From Purpureocillium takamizusanense (taxonomy: Eukaryota; Ascomycota; Sordariomycetes; Hypocreales; Ophiocordycipitaceae), in contig NC_063068.1 of the NCBI RefSeq assembly GCF_022605165.1, positions 1,240,001 through 1,304,000 on the forward strand: DNA of 64,000 nt, in the 5' to 3' direction. Position numbers and translations under genes: made by a program. Positions 10,965 through 22,944 of this stretch are shown here, in pieces. The notes under the pieces were generated by a model. The model was not told the DNA's origin. It ran no database searches and was given only the letters and a program-made list of their open reading frames with translations. Within the stretch, counting starts at the first letter, position 1; each line of letters begins with the position of its first letter.

Positions 10965-13042
10965 TCGGAGTAGGCGATTCGATGCTCGGCGGACCGGCTG
11001 TCGATGGAAGAAAGAGGCCCCTTCGATGGGTTGTTGATGGGCAGACAGAGCGCGCGCTTTAGGGTGAGGGATGAGGTGAAAACGGACAGGCTCGGAGGTC
11101 TGGATTCGACACTTTCTCACCAGGTGAGCTAACGGCAGATCCACCCTCAGGGCCTGTTGCGGCGCGTTGGACGGGGGGCAAGCCGATGGGACCCGCCCTC
11201 GTCAGGCGGCGAAGGAGGGGTCCAGCGCCCAGTACGGGCAGCAGCCGCAAGCCGGCACTGGGTCGGGCAGGCGCTGTTGGGAGCGCGCCTGGGGCGGGCA
11301 GCCCAGCCCGCACAGCGACAACGGTGGCCAATGGGCGCTGTAGCCATTACTAACGCGCCATCTTCCCTGCCGCGCACCGGAGCGGAAGGCGGCGCCTTGC
11401 CACGGCGTGAGCGCCGATGCGTGGATGATTCATCGACTCTCCAGCCGAGCTTTAAGCGTGGAAGATTACCGAAAGGTCGACGACGGAGCTATGGTGAGTA
11501 TTGCGTGCTGACGGATCGCCAGGCCGTATATGTAGGTCGTTGGTACAGCTATTGGTCGGGTTGTTTGGCTCCTGAGAATAACGAGATACAGACCCCTCCA
11601 GTCCAGGTGCTCACCTTTCTGGCTCGGGGCGAGATGGACAGCGAGGGCGAGGGCGACTGGCCGGTAGCAGAGTCTCAGCCCCCGGATCTGTTGTGCAACC
11701 GGCATATCGATCAAATCACGCCCTTGCGCAAAGCAGTCGATGCTGCGTCCCCCGCTGGACCCTCAGGTACTTGTAGCACGGTCACACATGGCAGTTTGCA
11801 CTTCGAGGTTGCGATCCGTCAAGATTGGTTTCATTTATCACGGCTGCGGCGCGGTACTTGCCCGTCAGATCCTCACTTGATCAAATCGACTTCTAAAAAC
11901 TTTTTTGAAGCTTCATCTTCACTTCACCCCCCTTCCTCACATCCGTCCGAAAATTCACCAAACATCGGTCCAGGACACGCCGGCACTCAGGATAGTCAGT
12001 CCCAGCTCCCACGAGGAAGCAGGGCGTGAGCACACCGTACCGCGCGGCCGCGGCCCAAGGACCCTCACGCGTCCCCGGTCTAAAAGGGTATCACCGTCAG
12101 AATTGAATAAAGCGTAAAAGTCCAGTCCCCCACTGAAGGCGAAGCGAACACCAGACAAGAAAGAGGCAGCCTGCGATGCGCTCTTTCCAGCCCTCGAGTC
12201 CTCGGCTGCGGCATCGTAGCACGAAGGCGAAGGGCATATTGTCATGCAGAAGAACTCAAATCGTCCAAGAATTTTTTCCCAGCCAGCGAGCACGCACGTT
12301 GCTCGAGGGCCCAAGGGATGCCGGCGCAGGGGATCCAATATCAGAGACCTCAAAGACGACAGCCCGTCTAAGGATCGAAGCGTTGTAGAAAGAGTCGCGC
12401 GTGCTCTGTGAGAGCACAGACGCGACAAAAGGGGGGGGTTGTGTTAAGGTATGTAAAAGAGAGAACCGAAAAAGTACGCTTCGATCCATGAGAACGAAAG
12501 TGGCGTCTACCCTGAGAGCGGTCCGTGGGCAAAAAGGATGTGCAAGAAGGTAGGAGCTTGTCCCAGGCGCAGCGCAGTCGACGCGCGCGCGAATTGGTTG
12601 CCGTACCCGCTGGTCGAAAGAACTTGAGAGTCGAAGGGGGTATGCGGTGCAGTCTTCGCTGTGTGCGCAACTTGGACGTCACCGCGATTGAGAGGCGACA
12701 ACTGGAAAACGACCCATCTCGGCTGTCAATGGCCAAAACACGCTTCATGGGCGGGCGGCGAGGATCAGCTCGTGAGCGGGACAGCCGAGCGCGTGACGAG
12801 GTAGGGTGCGCTCTCCAGTGTGCTACGAAAGGTCGTCATGATCGTAGATGTCATGCCAGAAGGGTATTCGAAAACGCCGTGGGTTTCAAAACGAAGAAGA
12901 CAAAGGAAAGGTTCGTTGATTGGTGTTGATAGTGATCGCTTCATGCGATCAAGCCGGTCGAGTCCCCTCCATGAGATTCGGCAGTCCTCCTCCTCTCAAG
13001 GCTCCCCCTTTCGACCGCTCATCGAGGCTGTCGGGGAGGAGT
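10965..13042. other. intergenic region
   Basis: About 2.1 kb between lipoyl synthase (start) and the GPI-type protein (stop). Several medium open frames (the longest about 290 codons at 11157-12029) lack any motif, hydrophobic pattern or splice support and look like GC-driven chance frames. The left part is the lipoyl synthase promoter. Confidence 0.45.
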
Positions 13043-13384
13043 TTACATCATGGCAGCGGCGAGCATACCGACAACACCAGCCAGGGCAACGCGGGTCGCA
13101 TCGAGCGCGCCGGCGGCATTGTCGGGCTTGACAGACGGCTTGGGGGCGGTGGCAGTAGTGGGCGCCAGCGTCGGAGAGGTGAAGTGGGACGTGGTGCCGA
13201 CGGTGGAAGAGGAGGTAGAGTTGGCGGCGACGGTGACGACGTGGACTCTGGACAGAGTGAGCGTCTTGGTGACACTGGCAGTGGACGTGACCGTTGTCGT
13301 CGAGAGGCTCTCGCCAGGTGTGGTGGCGCTCTGCGCAAAGGCGACGGCCGGCAGGACGGCGAGGATGAGGCCGGACAGCTGCAT
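13043..13384 (-). CDS. Ser/Thr-rich GPI-anchored-type surface protein
   Basis: Single exon, 113 residues. Residues 1-18 (MQLSGLILAVLPAVAFAQ) are a signal peptide. The middle (19-85) is about half Ser/Thr/Ala/Val with one N-glycosylation site (ANST) and likely heavy O-mannosylation. The C-terminus is a small-residue region (PDNAAGALDATR) followed by a hydrophobic tail (VALAGVVGMLAAAMM), the pattern of a GPI-attachment signal with the cleavage site probably at Asn or Gly. No cysteine and no catalytic motif, so it is probably a cell-wall or plasma-membrane mannoprotein. Such short low-complexity proteins diverge quickly and I cannot name a family. The start is the only ATG giving a signal peptide. 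Confidence 0.75.
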   Translation of the reverse strand: MQLSGLILAVLPAVAFAQSATTPGESLSTTTVTSTASVTKTLTLSRVHVVTVAANSTSSSTVGTTSHFTSPTLAPTTATAPKPSVKPDNAAGALDATRVALAGVVGMLAAAMM

Positions 13385-13947
13385 CTTGTCGACGGGACGG
13401 TGGCGTGTCGACGCTGGGGTGTTTTGACCACGAGCGCGGTGAGAGTGAGCGGATATAAGTCAAAGGCGGCTGGGGCCTTGCAGGCGTGTAAGTGAGCGAG
13501 GGCGCGTATGTGCAGGTTGTGACCGCCGAGGAATCCTCCGCCAGTCGTTTGCGCAGCGAGTGAGCGAGTCTTGGGACGGCTGGGCTCGAGGTATGCTCTG
13601 TCGCGGGCTGTGAGCGGTCGACGGCCAGTTAAAGGGACCGAGGGGAGTCGTATGTGAAACGTGGAATGTACGAGGGCGGGTGGACTTTGCCAACGAAGTC
13701 CTACTTGGTGCGGAAACCAGGGATGAAGCGAAACGTGCGCGTATCGTGTCAAGAGGGAGGGGAAGAAGAGAAGGAGAGGATCATGGATGGGACGGACTAA
13801 TAACGTTCATATTGACGCCGCCGCCGCCGCTTGAGGGGAGGGGGGGGCGGCCGGCGGCGTGACAACGAGCGCTGGTTGACGACGAGGGCGGCTGCAAGAC
13901 ACACAGAGCGTCGAGTGAGATGAAGGTGTCCGCTGCAGGGCTGTCTT

Positions 13948-13961
13948 GGGGGGGGGGGGGG
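13948..13961 (+). repeat. homopolymer G14
   Basis: Uninterrupted run of 14 G in noncoding DNA; prone to length error in assemblies. Confidence 0.85.
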
Positions 13962-14767
13962 CCATCTGGTTGCTTGGCGGCGGGCTCTGGGTCTGGCTAC
14001 CAGAGGTACCTGACCACACCATGGCCGCCAGCACACCACACGACACCACCACACCACCACCACCAACGCGGTGCGCCCATGTACCTGTACCTGCACCTGT
14101 GCCTAATGCGTGGCCGAGTCTGCCCGCGGCTTTGGATGTGCATGAGTCGTCGCGCTCGATTTAGCAGCAGCAGCAGCAGAGTCTGCGCCGAGTAGCTGTT
14201 GATCTTTTTCCCTCTCGCCATGGGCGGCAGCCGGATCGCCGCCGCGCTGACCTGGGCTGGCCGAGGCGGCGGGCCATCCGAATAAGCCGCCTGTCTGCCT
14301 CGGCGTGCCTCCCTCGCAACTTAAGGTGACCATGTCGACAGCACAGCATCCGTTGTACACGTACATGCACACCTTTACAGCACAATGGGTGGGAGAATGT
14401 CACAACATCCATCAAATAGCGCGTCCGCTGGCCTTTCATTGTCTGGCGGGCAGACGGCCCCCTTCTCCCCATCCCGCGGCGCACGCAGCCTTGCACGGAC
14501 GGGTAATATTGCGCTGTGTCAGACCCATTGTCCGCCTGTTTCAGTCGGCGGCACGCTTTCGCGCCGACTTACACGCACAAGGAGCGGGACACCCGTGCCG
14601 ACGCGGACGACAGTGGGACACGTAGAGCAGGCAGGCAATCAACCCACCCAAGGCATCCATCCCTTTCAGTCACTTCGTCAGTCAGTCGGTCAGCCTTGGG
14701 CTGGAAGAGAGATTTTCAAGGTGCGTCTGCCGGCGCGAATCGGCAGACCGCCTGCAAGCCCGATAAA

Positions 14768-14793
14768 GAGAAAGAAAGAAAGAAAGAAAAAAA
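14768..14793 (+). repeat. (GAAA)n microsatellite
   Basis: About six GAAA units ending in an A run, in noncoding DNA. Confidence 0.85.
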
Positions 14794-16322
14794 TCTTCGC
14801 CGCCTCCGAGGCTGCTTTTCTGGCGCAATTCCTCATGCAGTTTGCCACAACAGACCCCCAGGTACCGGTACCTTGGTGACCACAAAGGCCCTCTCATCGT
14901 GGCCGGCGCCACGCCCACAAAGGACCTTCCTCCTCCCGACCAACCTGGGTTGATGGGGGGGTCGTGCCACAGAGAGTCAGCGCACAGCATCCGTCTCCCT
15001 CATTCTCTCTCTCTCTGTCTGGCTGGCTCGTTGGCATGAGATGCTTTGAAAAATTGTGCAATCTCCCCGGGGCCCACTGATTGGGCGAACGGCTGAACGC
15101 ACGGGCTCCACCTTCGCCTGTTCCTGCGTTGGCAGGCACGCCCCAGCTGGTCGGACCAATGGTTGCCTCGGGTGCCTGGCGCTTTGCCGCTTTGGGCGAG
15201 GGGACGTGATGAGTGTGAGAGGCGGCGGGGCGGCTTTCTTCTTCAAGTTTGCCTTGCAGTCTGCTGGCTGTTGCTTGCACCCGTCGCCGCCCGCAGCCAA
15301 AGACAAAGCCCGACGAGAGAGAAGCGAGGCTGGATGGGGGGGAGGGGAGGGGGCCACCCGACTTGTCCATGTCCGGCGCCGTCGTCGTCCCCGTTGGGGC
15401 AACCCGCACATCCATCACAGACAACCTTTGTGCAGCGCAACTGCCGCGGTCGACTTTGTGCTAGTTTACGCACTAAAAGGGCTCCCTGGCGGGCGACACC
15501 AAAAGAGTGTTTGCCTAAGGTAAGGTAGCGCAGAAGGAGGTCTCACGAGACATGCATTGACAACCGTTTGACTCGTTATTATTGCTCCCATGCATCACTT
15601 GCCGTGCCGTCGCCCCGTCTCCCTCAGCGAGGGCTTCTCTCCAAAACATTGGGCTCCGTCGTCGTCGCATCCAATACCACTCCTACTGCGAAATTCCCCC
15701 TTTTGCTGGGGAACGACCCAGCTCGTCGCGCCAACAAAATCTTAGAAACCCGCACGACCCGCGCGCGCACGAGCCAGCACGCGACGCTTGCTATCGATGC
15801 TGCTGCTGTTGCTTCTGCTCCCGCCACTGCACTGCCACGGGCTGTTGTTCCCGCTTCCTGACGTGTTACTGAAGCAAGCACCATCCCCAAGGCCACCGCC
15901 GCCCAGACGAGTGGCTGTCCAGGCGCTCAGTTGAAACAGCCCTGATGAGGCGAGGCTCTCTCTCTCTTTCATTACGTACTGGTCTGATCACGTTTCCTTT
16001 GGCCCCGCGCGTGGCCCTGGCCGGGTGCAATTTCGCTTCACTGCAGAGCCCGGGCCTCCCCAGGTTTTTTAATCGCGCCAACATCGCCGGTCCCATTTAC
16101 ACCCTCGTGACCTTGCCAGGGAGGAAGCGGGCTAATGGTCACGTGACTCTTTGTATCAATCAAGCATGAACACTACGGCGCCAGTAGAGTAACTAACCCT
16201 CCTCCTCTGCATCAATAGCTTTGGGCGCACTGTCCACGTCTGCGTTTCAGGGGACGTGAAACAAACGGGAAAGCCATCCCAATCAAATGGGCCCCACGGA
16301 ACAATTGCCCGTGGCTCAAAGC

Positions 16323-16386
16323 GCACGCACGCACGCACGGTCACCGACATGTCTGTCGGGGCTTGTCACTCACTCACTCACTCACT
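16323..16386 (+). repeat. adjacent (CACG)n and (CACT)5 tetranucleotide repeats
   Basis: CACG repeats at 16323-16339, a 27-nt spacer, then five CACT units at 16367-16386. The two arrays differ by one base per unit. Noncoding. Confidence 0.8.
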
Positions 16387-16734
16387 TGCCCGACGTGGCC
16401 CTGCATCTCGAGCACCACGTGTGCGACGGTTCCTCGATGTACGTAGTACGTACAACTAGTTGAACGTAGTGCAGGGAAATGGATGCTGCAGAGATGAGAC
16501 AAAGGCAGTCACCTACAGTTCCGAACGAAGTGTGTGAATGACGGGACGGTAGCATCGCCCGTTGCTCCAGCCCGCGCGCATCACCAGCGCTGTCTGACTG
16601 TCGCGGGTGCCCGTGGTCATCGTCGCATATATTGGCGAAGAGAAAAGGGCTGGGATGACAGATCGATTCGTGGCGTCAGCGGCAGCGCCCCGATCGGAAT
16701 CCGCCCAGACCGCCTTTCCCCCAGGAGTGTGCCG

Positions 16735-16756
16735 CCAGCCAGCCAGCCAGCCAGCC
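16735..16756 (+). repeat. (CCAG)n tetranucleotide repeat
   Basis: Five tandem CCAG units in the 3' flank of the amino-acid permease. Confidence 0.8.
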
Positions 16757-17134
16757 GCAAGCTGTGTACGACAAGGCTGGGGTGTCGCATTGGCGGCGAC
16801 GCCTCATCAGATCGCCAAGTCGTCGGCTTGCGCCATCAAGAGTCGGACGGCGTATGCCAAGTGCTGGGCAACGGCAGCCAAAGAGCTCCGCATCCGACGA
16901 CACTCACAAGAGTTCACGCATGGCGACAAGTACAACACTCGATTTGGAATCCCATCATCGCGCGAAAATGAGCACGCGAGTCGCTCGCGTGCAGCTGAAA
17001 AATGCATAGCTATATTCATGCTCATTATGTCCTGGGTATCAACCATATCTTGGCCATACAGCACACGCACACATAATCCAAGATTGTCGCAACAGTCCTC
17101 TCCCCCACGTCTCTGCCGCGCTCGTGCCCCCGGC

Positions 17135-18763
17135 TCAAGCGAGCCAGTACCAGGCCTTTTGCAGCCAGTTCTTGGGGACACGCTCCTCATCCATGGCCTC
17201 GAGCTCGTCCATCTCCTTCTTGCCGGTGACGGCGTCGACCTGGTCCAGGGGGATGCACAGAGGGGTGCGGAACCAAATCTTGTGGCCAATGTACAGGACC
17301 AGGAAAACCGGCAGGGTGATGTAGGCGGCAATAAAGTCCTTGGCCTTGAAGGGGATGAAGGTCTGGAAGCCGTTGGTGATGGTGAGCAGCGAGACCACCA
17401 CGAGGACGATCCAGGTGGCGTAGGGCTGCAGCGGCGTCTTGTAGGGCAGGACATGCAGCATGTTGTTGTAGATCATGGCCTTGCGGAAGCGCAGGTAGGT
17501 GATCATGACGACGATCCACGCGATGAATCCGGAAATGGTGGAGATGTTGACGAACCAGTTGAAGACGGTGGCGCCCGTGTTGGACACGTTGAGGTACGCG
17601 AGCAGACCGAAGGCCCAGGTGAAGAGGACCGCGACCCACGGAACGCCGCGGCGATTGGTGCGGTTAAAGAACTTGGGGGCCTGGCCGGTGAGGGACATGG
17701 AGTACAGCACACGGCTTCCCGAGTAGAGGAAGGAGTTGCCGGCGGACCAGGCCGAGGTGAGGATGGCGGCGTTGATGATGTGGTTCAGGACGGGGATGCC
17801 GACGCGCTGGATGCCGATGACGAAGGGGGATGCGCTGGCGTTGGAGGCGCCCAGCAGCTGCGGGTCGTCCGAGGGCACCAGGATGCCGATGATGAGGGAC
17901 GAGATGCCGTAGAAGATGGCCAGGCGCCAGACGAAGCGGCGGGCGGCCTTGGGGATGTTGCGGCGCGGGGAGACGGTCTCGCCGGCGGCGATAGCGATGA
18001 GCTCGGGCGAGGTGATGAAGGCGAAGCCCGCCGAGACAAAGGCGTGCCAGTAGCCGAGGAAGCGGCCAGCGTCGCCGTCGGCCTTGTAAGGGACAAAAGC
18101 ACCCGGGTCCTTCCAGTAGTGGAAGCCGAGAATGCCGTCTTGGTTGGGGGCGCCGCCGAAGAAAATGACGACGCCGAGAATGATGAGGCCGCAGATGGTG
18201 ATGAGCTTGATGCTGGCGAACCAGAACTCAGCCTCGCCGAAGAAGCTAACGGCGATGATGTTGAGCAGCAGCATGACGATGAGGACGATGGTGATCCAGA
18301 CGGCGATGTTGACGTTGGCGCCCCAGTAGTCGATGACGATGCCGGCGGCGGTGGCCTCGGCGCCCACCAGCATGGCGTAGGCGTACCAGTAATTCCAACC
18401 CGCGGCAAAAGCCAAGCTGGGGTCGACGAAACGGTCGACAAAGTAGGGGACGGTGATGCCGCGCATGGGCAGGTACGTGACCATCTCGGCGAGGTTGTTC
18501 ATGACATTCCACACAATCATCAACATGGACAGGTAGGCCATGAAGAGCGGCGCGGGGCCGGTGCTGGCGAGGATACCGCCAGAGCCGACGAACAATCCAG
18601 TGCCGATGGCGCCGCCGAGGGCGAGGAATTGAATGTGGCGCGACTTGAGGCCGCGAGCGAGCTGGTCGTGCTGCTCGGCCAGGTTATACTCGTTGGTCGT
18701 CTCGCCAGGCCGACTGGCCTCGACATTTAGGCCGTAGCCCGTCTCCTCTTTCTTTTCCATCAT
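17135..18763 (-). CDS. amino-acid permease, Dip5/YAT type
   Basis: Single exon, 542 residues, 12 predicted TM helices. The opening 'RGLKSRHIQFLALGGAIGTGLFVGSG' is the amino-acid/polyamine/organocation superfamily signature in helix 1. Later motifs ('NNLAEMVTYLPMRG', 'SPELIAIAAGETVSPRRNIPKA', 'LTSAWSAGNSFLYSGSRVLYS', 'GVPWVAVLFTW') fit the fungal YAT family and, by overall resemblance, dicarboxylic amino-acid permease Dip5. It imports amino acids by proton symport at the plasma membrane; specificity is inferred, not shown. The acidic N-terminal tail (about 1-40) and C-terminal 'KNWLQKAWYWLA' are usual for regulated endocytosis. Two adjacent ATGs (18763, 18760) are possible starts; an upstream extension to 18916 lacks family character. 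No introns, which is common for this family. Confidence 0.93.
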   Translation of the reverse strand: MMEKKEETGYGLNVEASRPGETTNEYNLAEQHDQLARGLKSRHIQFLALGGAIGTGLFVGSGGILASTGPAPLFMAYLSMLMIVWNVMNNLAEMVTYLPMRGITVPYFVDRFVDPSLAFAAGWNYWYAYAMLVGAEATAAGIVIDYWGANVNIAVWITIVLIVMLLLNIIAVSFFGEAEFWFASIKLITICGLIILGVVIFFGGAPNQDGILGFHYWKDPGAFVPYKADGDAGRFLGYWHAFVSAGFAFITSPELIAIAAGETVSPRRNIPKAARRFVWRLAIFYGISSLIIGILVPSDDPQLLGASNASASPFVIGIQRVGIPVLNHIINAAILTSAWSAGNSFLYSGSRVLYSMSLTGQAPKFFNRTNRRGVPWVAVLFTWAFGLLAYLNVSNTGATVFNWFVNISTISGFIAWIVVMITYLRFRKAMIYNNMLHVLPYKTPLQPYATWIVLVVVSLLTITNGFQTFIPFKAKDFIAAYITLPVFLVLYIGHKIWFRTPLCIPLDQVDAVTGKKEMDELEAMDEERVPKNWLQKAWYWLA

Positions 18764-21700
18764 GGCTGCGGTGCGCGCGCGTGGTGTCTCGCCTGCTCGA
18801 ACCGCTGATGTTCTAAATAGTAACCTGGTGCGGGCGGGAATGCGCGCGGGGAGCGGGGGCTTGTCGCAGACGACCGAGTTGCGTGTCGTAGACGCTGTCC
18901 GTTGTTTGCGTGCCAACTATAACAGCCCTGTAGGTGCCGAACCGGCAGTTGAGTCCCAAGTACGTGGGATGGTTGTTGGCGGCAGTTGCAGCAGGGCTCT
19001 CCCCGTCTCAAGCCAACAGCGGGCAGCAGTTTCGCAACGGGTGGTGATGTGAGGGCCAACCCGGTCGAGAGATGGTGACAGAGGTCGAAAGGAAGGAAGA
19101 GGGAGGAGAGGCGAGAGGGATGCGGAAGAAAAAGAGAATGAAGCCAGGCAATGCACAGCTCGGAAGGGAGAGAGGAGGGGAGGAAGAGAGGGAGCAGCCA
19201 GAGGAACACATAAAAAGAAAGAGCCGCTGCGGCGCGGCGGCCATGATAAGAAGAAGCATGGATCGGGGTAAGAAAAGTGGGATGGGGATGCGCGGTCTGA
19301 ATGCATATGGCGGATGTGCGAACGCAGGAGGCGCAAGCCAAAGCCCAGGCCGTTCTCAGCCTGGGGCGCCCCCAGATGTGGAGAAGCCCGGCGCCCGTGG
19401 CCGCTAGGGATTTGCCTGGGGCTGGAGGGCAGCAGGCAGTTCGGGGAGGGGCGCGCCCCACCAGCCCCGGGGGGACCGCTTGGGGGGAGTTGGAGGAGGA
19501 GGGGGGGGATAGATGCCAGGACGGTGTGGTGGTGGGCTGGCGTGCATGGATGCATGGATGCATGAAGCGAGCCCATCGTGGTCGCGAGGTCAGTGAGAGG
19601 TGGGCAGGTTATTTTGCCATGCGATGCAGCCGTGTGTCAGTCAGGCGCTGCGCTGCGCTGATCTGCTGCTGATGCTCATACGGGATGGGATGCTGGAAGA
19701 GCCTGGCCTAGTATTGCTGGTGCCTCGCTGCGCTGTCGCTGTTGCCTTCGATAAGGTAGCACCACCAGCGGGGGAGGGGGGCGGCACCCAACAGTGGAGT
19801 GGTCGCCGGGCTGTGGCTGCCATCACTGATGACGGGATGGGGATGGGATGCAACAGCACCACCTGTGCACCATCTCTCCCGCAGCCCGCCAGCGAACCAC
19901 CCGCCGGCGCGGGCCAACAACCTTACACGGCATCGGGCAGGGTTGGGCTGGATGGACCCAGAGGGCGCGAGGGGGGGCAGGGATCGCAAGGAGGGCAGCC
20001 CTGGAGATGTAGGTGGTGGGCTTGGATATTCGGATAAAATAGAAAACGATGCGTTTGATTGATCCATTGATACAGTGCACCACTGGTAATTCTGTACGAC
20101 TATTCTTCTTTATTTCCTGTTCAAACTCCGTTGTTGCTTGCAAGGTTGCTTGCTGACACTCGTCCGGTCGGAAGGATGCTTATGGCGGTCGCATGGGGGG
20201 TGTCGCTTAGGTGCGCCGACGTCATCGCAACGCCGCCCCCAGCGAAGCGCCAACCAGCAAACCCTCCCCCAACGGCACACACCAAAACTGTTTTCCGCCC
20301 GCATTCGACTAGCACTCGGCATCAGGCGCAACAACGGCCGCATCAGCATTGCTGGCTGATATCTTGGGCGCATTGTTGCACATGAATCTTAGAGTACGTA
20401 TAATACAATACAATACCGCACAGCAGCCCGCCCATCTCCCCTGGTCTGTCGATCGGCTTTTCGTAGTGCGTTGAGCCTGGCTGGATGGCTGGCTTCCTCA
20501 CCTCGACGCCCACGTGCTCTCATGATCCCTTGTCGCCCACATAACTACGTTACTACCCCGTACACTTTATTTCCCCAGAGCCGCGCGTGAGCTGATTCAC
20601 GCGGAGCCATCCATGTGCGGAGGCGAGATGGAGTCACGTCTCGGGGGTGCTAGCGAGGCGAGTCTCCGTTGGCGGGCCCGGTTGCTTTGTTCTTTGTGAG
20701 CCTCTTTTGCCTACGCGACCGCCCAATTCTCCACCCGCATCGCCTCCGACTCGACCGACTCGTGCCCGAGTTCATCAGGCAAGGTTCCCCCGGTCTTTCG
20801 GAGCGCCGCATTCGACGTCGCCTTCTCGGATACGTACGAAATACGTCGCGACAGTACTACTAGAAGCATGGCCCGGGTCGGCGACTCGTCAACGCCCTCT
20901 CATCAATTACTGGCGCGCCCTTTCCCGGCGCCTCTTTTTGCGATTGTGCCTCGCCTCGCCGTCGCCTTCCTGCTCTCGGCAAGGAAACTCCCACTACTGT
21001 ACCACGACAGCGAGCTGTGTGAGGCTCGTTGTCGAAATCGAATGATGAAAAAGTGGCAAAAGTGCGGCGTTAACTACCTTGTACCTACTACGCCTCTTGC
21101 GACACACGAGGCACATGTATGGCTCGGCATGCCCGTCCCCCCTGGCGCACCCCCGTCTTCAGCGCCCTGACCACCCATTCGCCGGCGTCTGCCTGCCTGC
21201 CGCCCGTTCGTCGTGGCGTGTCGGTTTCTTGTCTGCCCTGGGCGCCCGCCGGGCGTGAGAGGTGTTTTGCCCGTTTTCCCTTGCCTTTTTTGTGCGAAGT
21301 GGTCGCTGCGGACAACGTGCATGCTATAACTACTATGCGCGCACGACTTTTTATGTGCGCCCCTCCACAGGTAATGCCCTGTCTGTCTGACGGGCTGGCT
21401 GTATCCGGTCATGGCGAGCCTGTGGCCGAAGCCTCACCTAAGTGGGAGTTTCTTCCCCCCTCATCAGCGACGGCCGCATTATTACCTAGCTACCTAGCTA
21501 CCTAAGTGTCGTTCCAGTATGTGACTTAGTATTGCCTGTTCTTGCCTTCTACTTGGTCGCGAGTCAAGTCCAGTCCCATCCAACAAAACAAAACATGTCA
21601 CGACACCCCATCTGCGTGCGGGGTGGATCTCACACTCGCTCGCTCGCTCGCTCCCAACACCAAACAGCAACAACGGGCGCGCGCACGCCAGCCACCTTCT

Positions 21701-22734
21701 TCGGCCGCTACTGCACGCATCCCATGCAGCGCGCACAGAACAGGGCAGACTTGGCACCTCCTCTGAGCGGGGTGTGTGTGTGGAACCATCCATCTAATGG
21801 ATCCCTCCAACCCGCTGGGATGGGGGGGATGCGGGCCCCACCCACAAACAAGAAGCGCCGCCCCCTCGCCGACGAAAGCCGCGTGCGGCAGGCAGGCAGA
21901 TATGGGCAAGACAAGAAACCGGCGTCTTGGGTCGCCTGGTTCTTCCTCTCCAGTGTCTCGTTTCTCATTCATCCATCCAGTCAGTCCCCACGCCTGCGCG
22001 GGAGGTCGCGGCTCAAGGACAACACGCGCAACCTGCCATGGGCGGGGCCCCAGGCGCCCACAATGGGGTCCAACGAGATGAGGCCATCGTCAAGATCGCT
22101 CGCTTCAGAACGCCAAAATCCTAGTGTCTGGGGAAGAGAAAGGGGAGAAAAGCTGGGGAAGAAAGGAGATGCGACGGAGCGCTCCGTTCCCTTGATTTTT
22201 CCCCGCTACCCCGGCCTTGCTTCGCTTGAGGGGCCCCCGTCCCGTCGTCGTGACCTCGTATGTATTTGTCTATCTGTCGCCCGCGACGGATGATGCAGGC
22301 TTTGTCGCGACAGCACTACTCGGGCAGCTTTGGCGGAGGACCAGTGGCGAGGTGGCGCCGCAAGGGTGGAGAACGGGTGCCTGGCCAGCAAGCAGCCCAG
22401 AGCCCCCAGGGCTTCCAGAAGCCTGCAGCCGCGCTCTAGGGCGCCGCCCTCCCATCACCTACCTCATCCCATCAGGTCCCTTCCGTCTACGTATGACACC
22501 ATCCACCCCCGTGCCCGACAGACCGAACACGCGCCTGCGCCGCCTCACACCGCGCCTCGAGCGCTCGGTCTGCCAAGGACCGTATCCCGGTGCGTCCACC
22601 GACGCCGCAGGGGGCCAGGTGCCTATCACGGAGCGAGCGGATGTGCTGGAGCGCCCGTGCTCGACAGCGCTGCAAGGCAAGATGCCCAAAGCCTCGCTCG
22701 GCCTTTCGGGACTGAACGGACAGTGCATCGCATC

Positions 22735-22750
22735 CTCTCTCTCTCTCTCC
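22735..22750 (+). repeat. (CT)8 dinucleotide repeat
   Basis: Eight CT units in noncoding DNA, 160 bp before the TGGC array. Confidence 0.75.
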
Positions 22751-22910
22751 GAGCGAGCAGCCCTCTCCCCGAGTAACACCGACGAGTTTGCTTCTCTCGT
22801 CGTCTTATCAACAATGCCAGGGGACACCCATGCTTGCCCGCTCGGCGACAGCTTCACGATGCCTCATCCTCCCCCACCGCCCCTCTCTTGGCGGCTGCTG
22901 CTGCCGCTGT

Positions 22911-22944
<34 letters not shown>
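22911..22944 (+). repeat. (TGGC)8 tetranucleotide repeat
   Basis: Eight perfect TGGC units. Noncoding; it produces the artificial Leu-Ala-Gly-Trp runs in overlapping short frames. Confidence 0.9.

Larger units (their letters stand above)
13385..17134. other. gene-poor region with microsatellites
   Basis: About 3.7 kb without a supportable gene. It holds G14 (13948-13961), CAG-type repeats near 14163-14178, a GAAA tract, CACG/CACT tracts and a CCAG tract (listed separately). Open frames across it are low-complexity. The left end is the promoter of the GPI-type protein; the right end is 3' flank of the permease. Confidence 0.45.

Noticed and set aside
9663..10973. 436-codon open frame on the plus strand
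   Set aside because: Antisense shadow of lipoyl synthase.
11157..12029. 290-codon plus frame upstream of lipoyl synthase
   Set aside because: No domain, no splice partners, GC-skewed composition; likely chance.
16607..18730. 707-codon open frame on the plus strand
   Set aside because: It is the antisense image of the amino-acid permease, whose minus-strand sequence has unmistakable family motifs; the plus frame is Asp/Gly/Val low-complexity.
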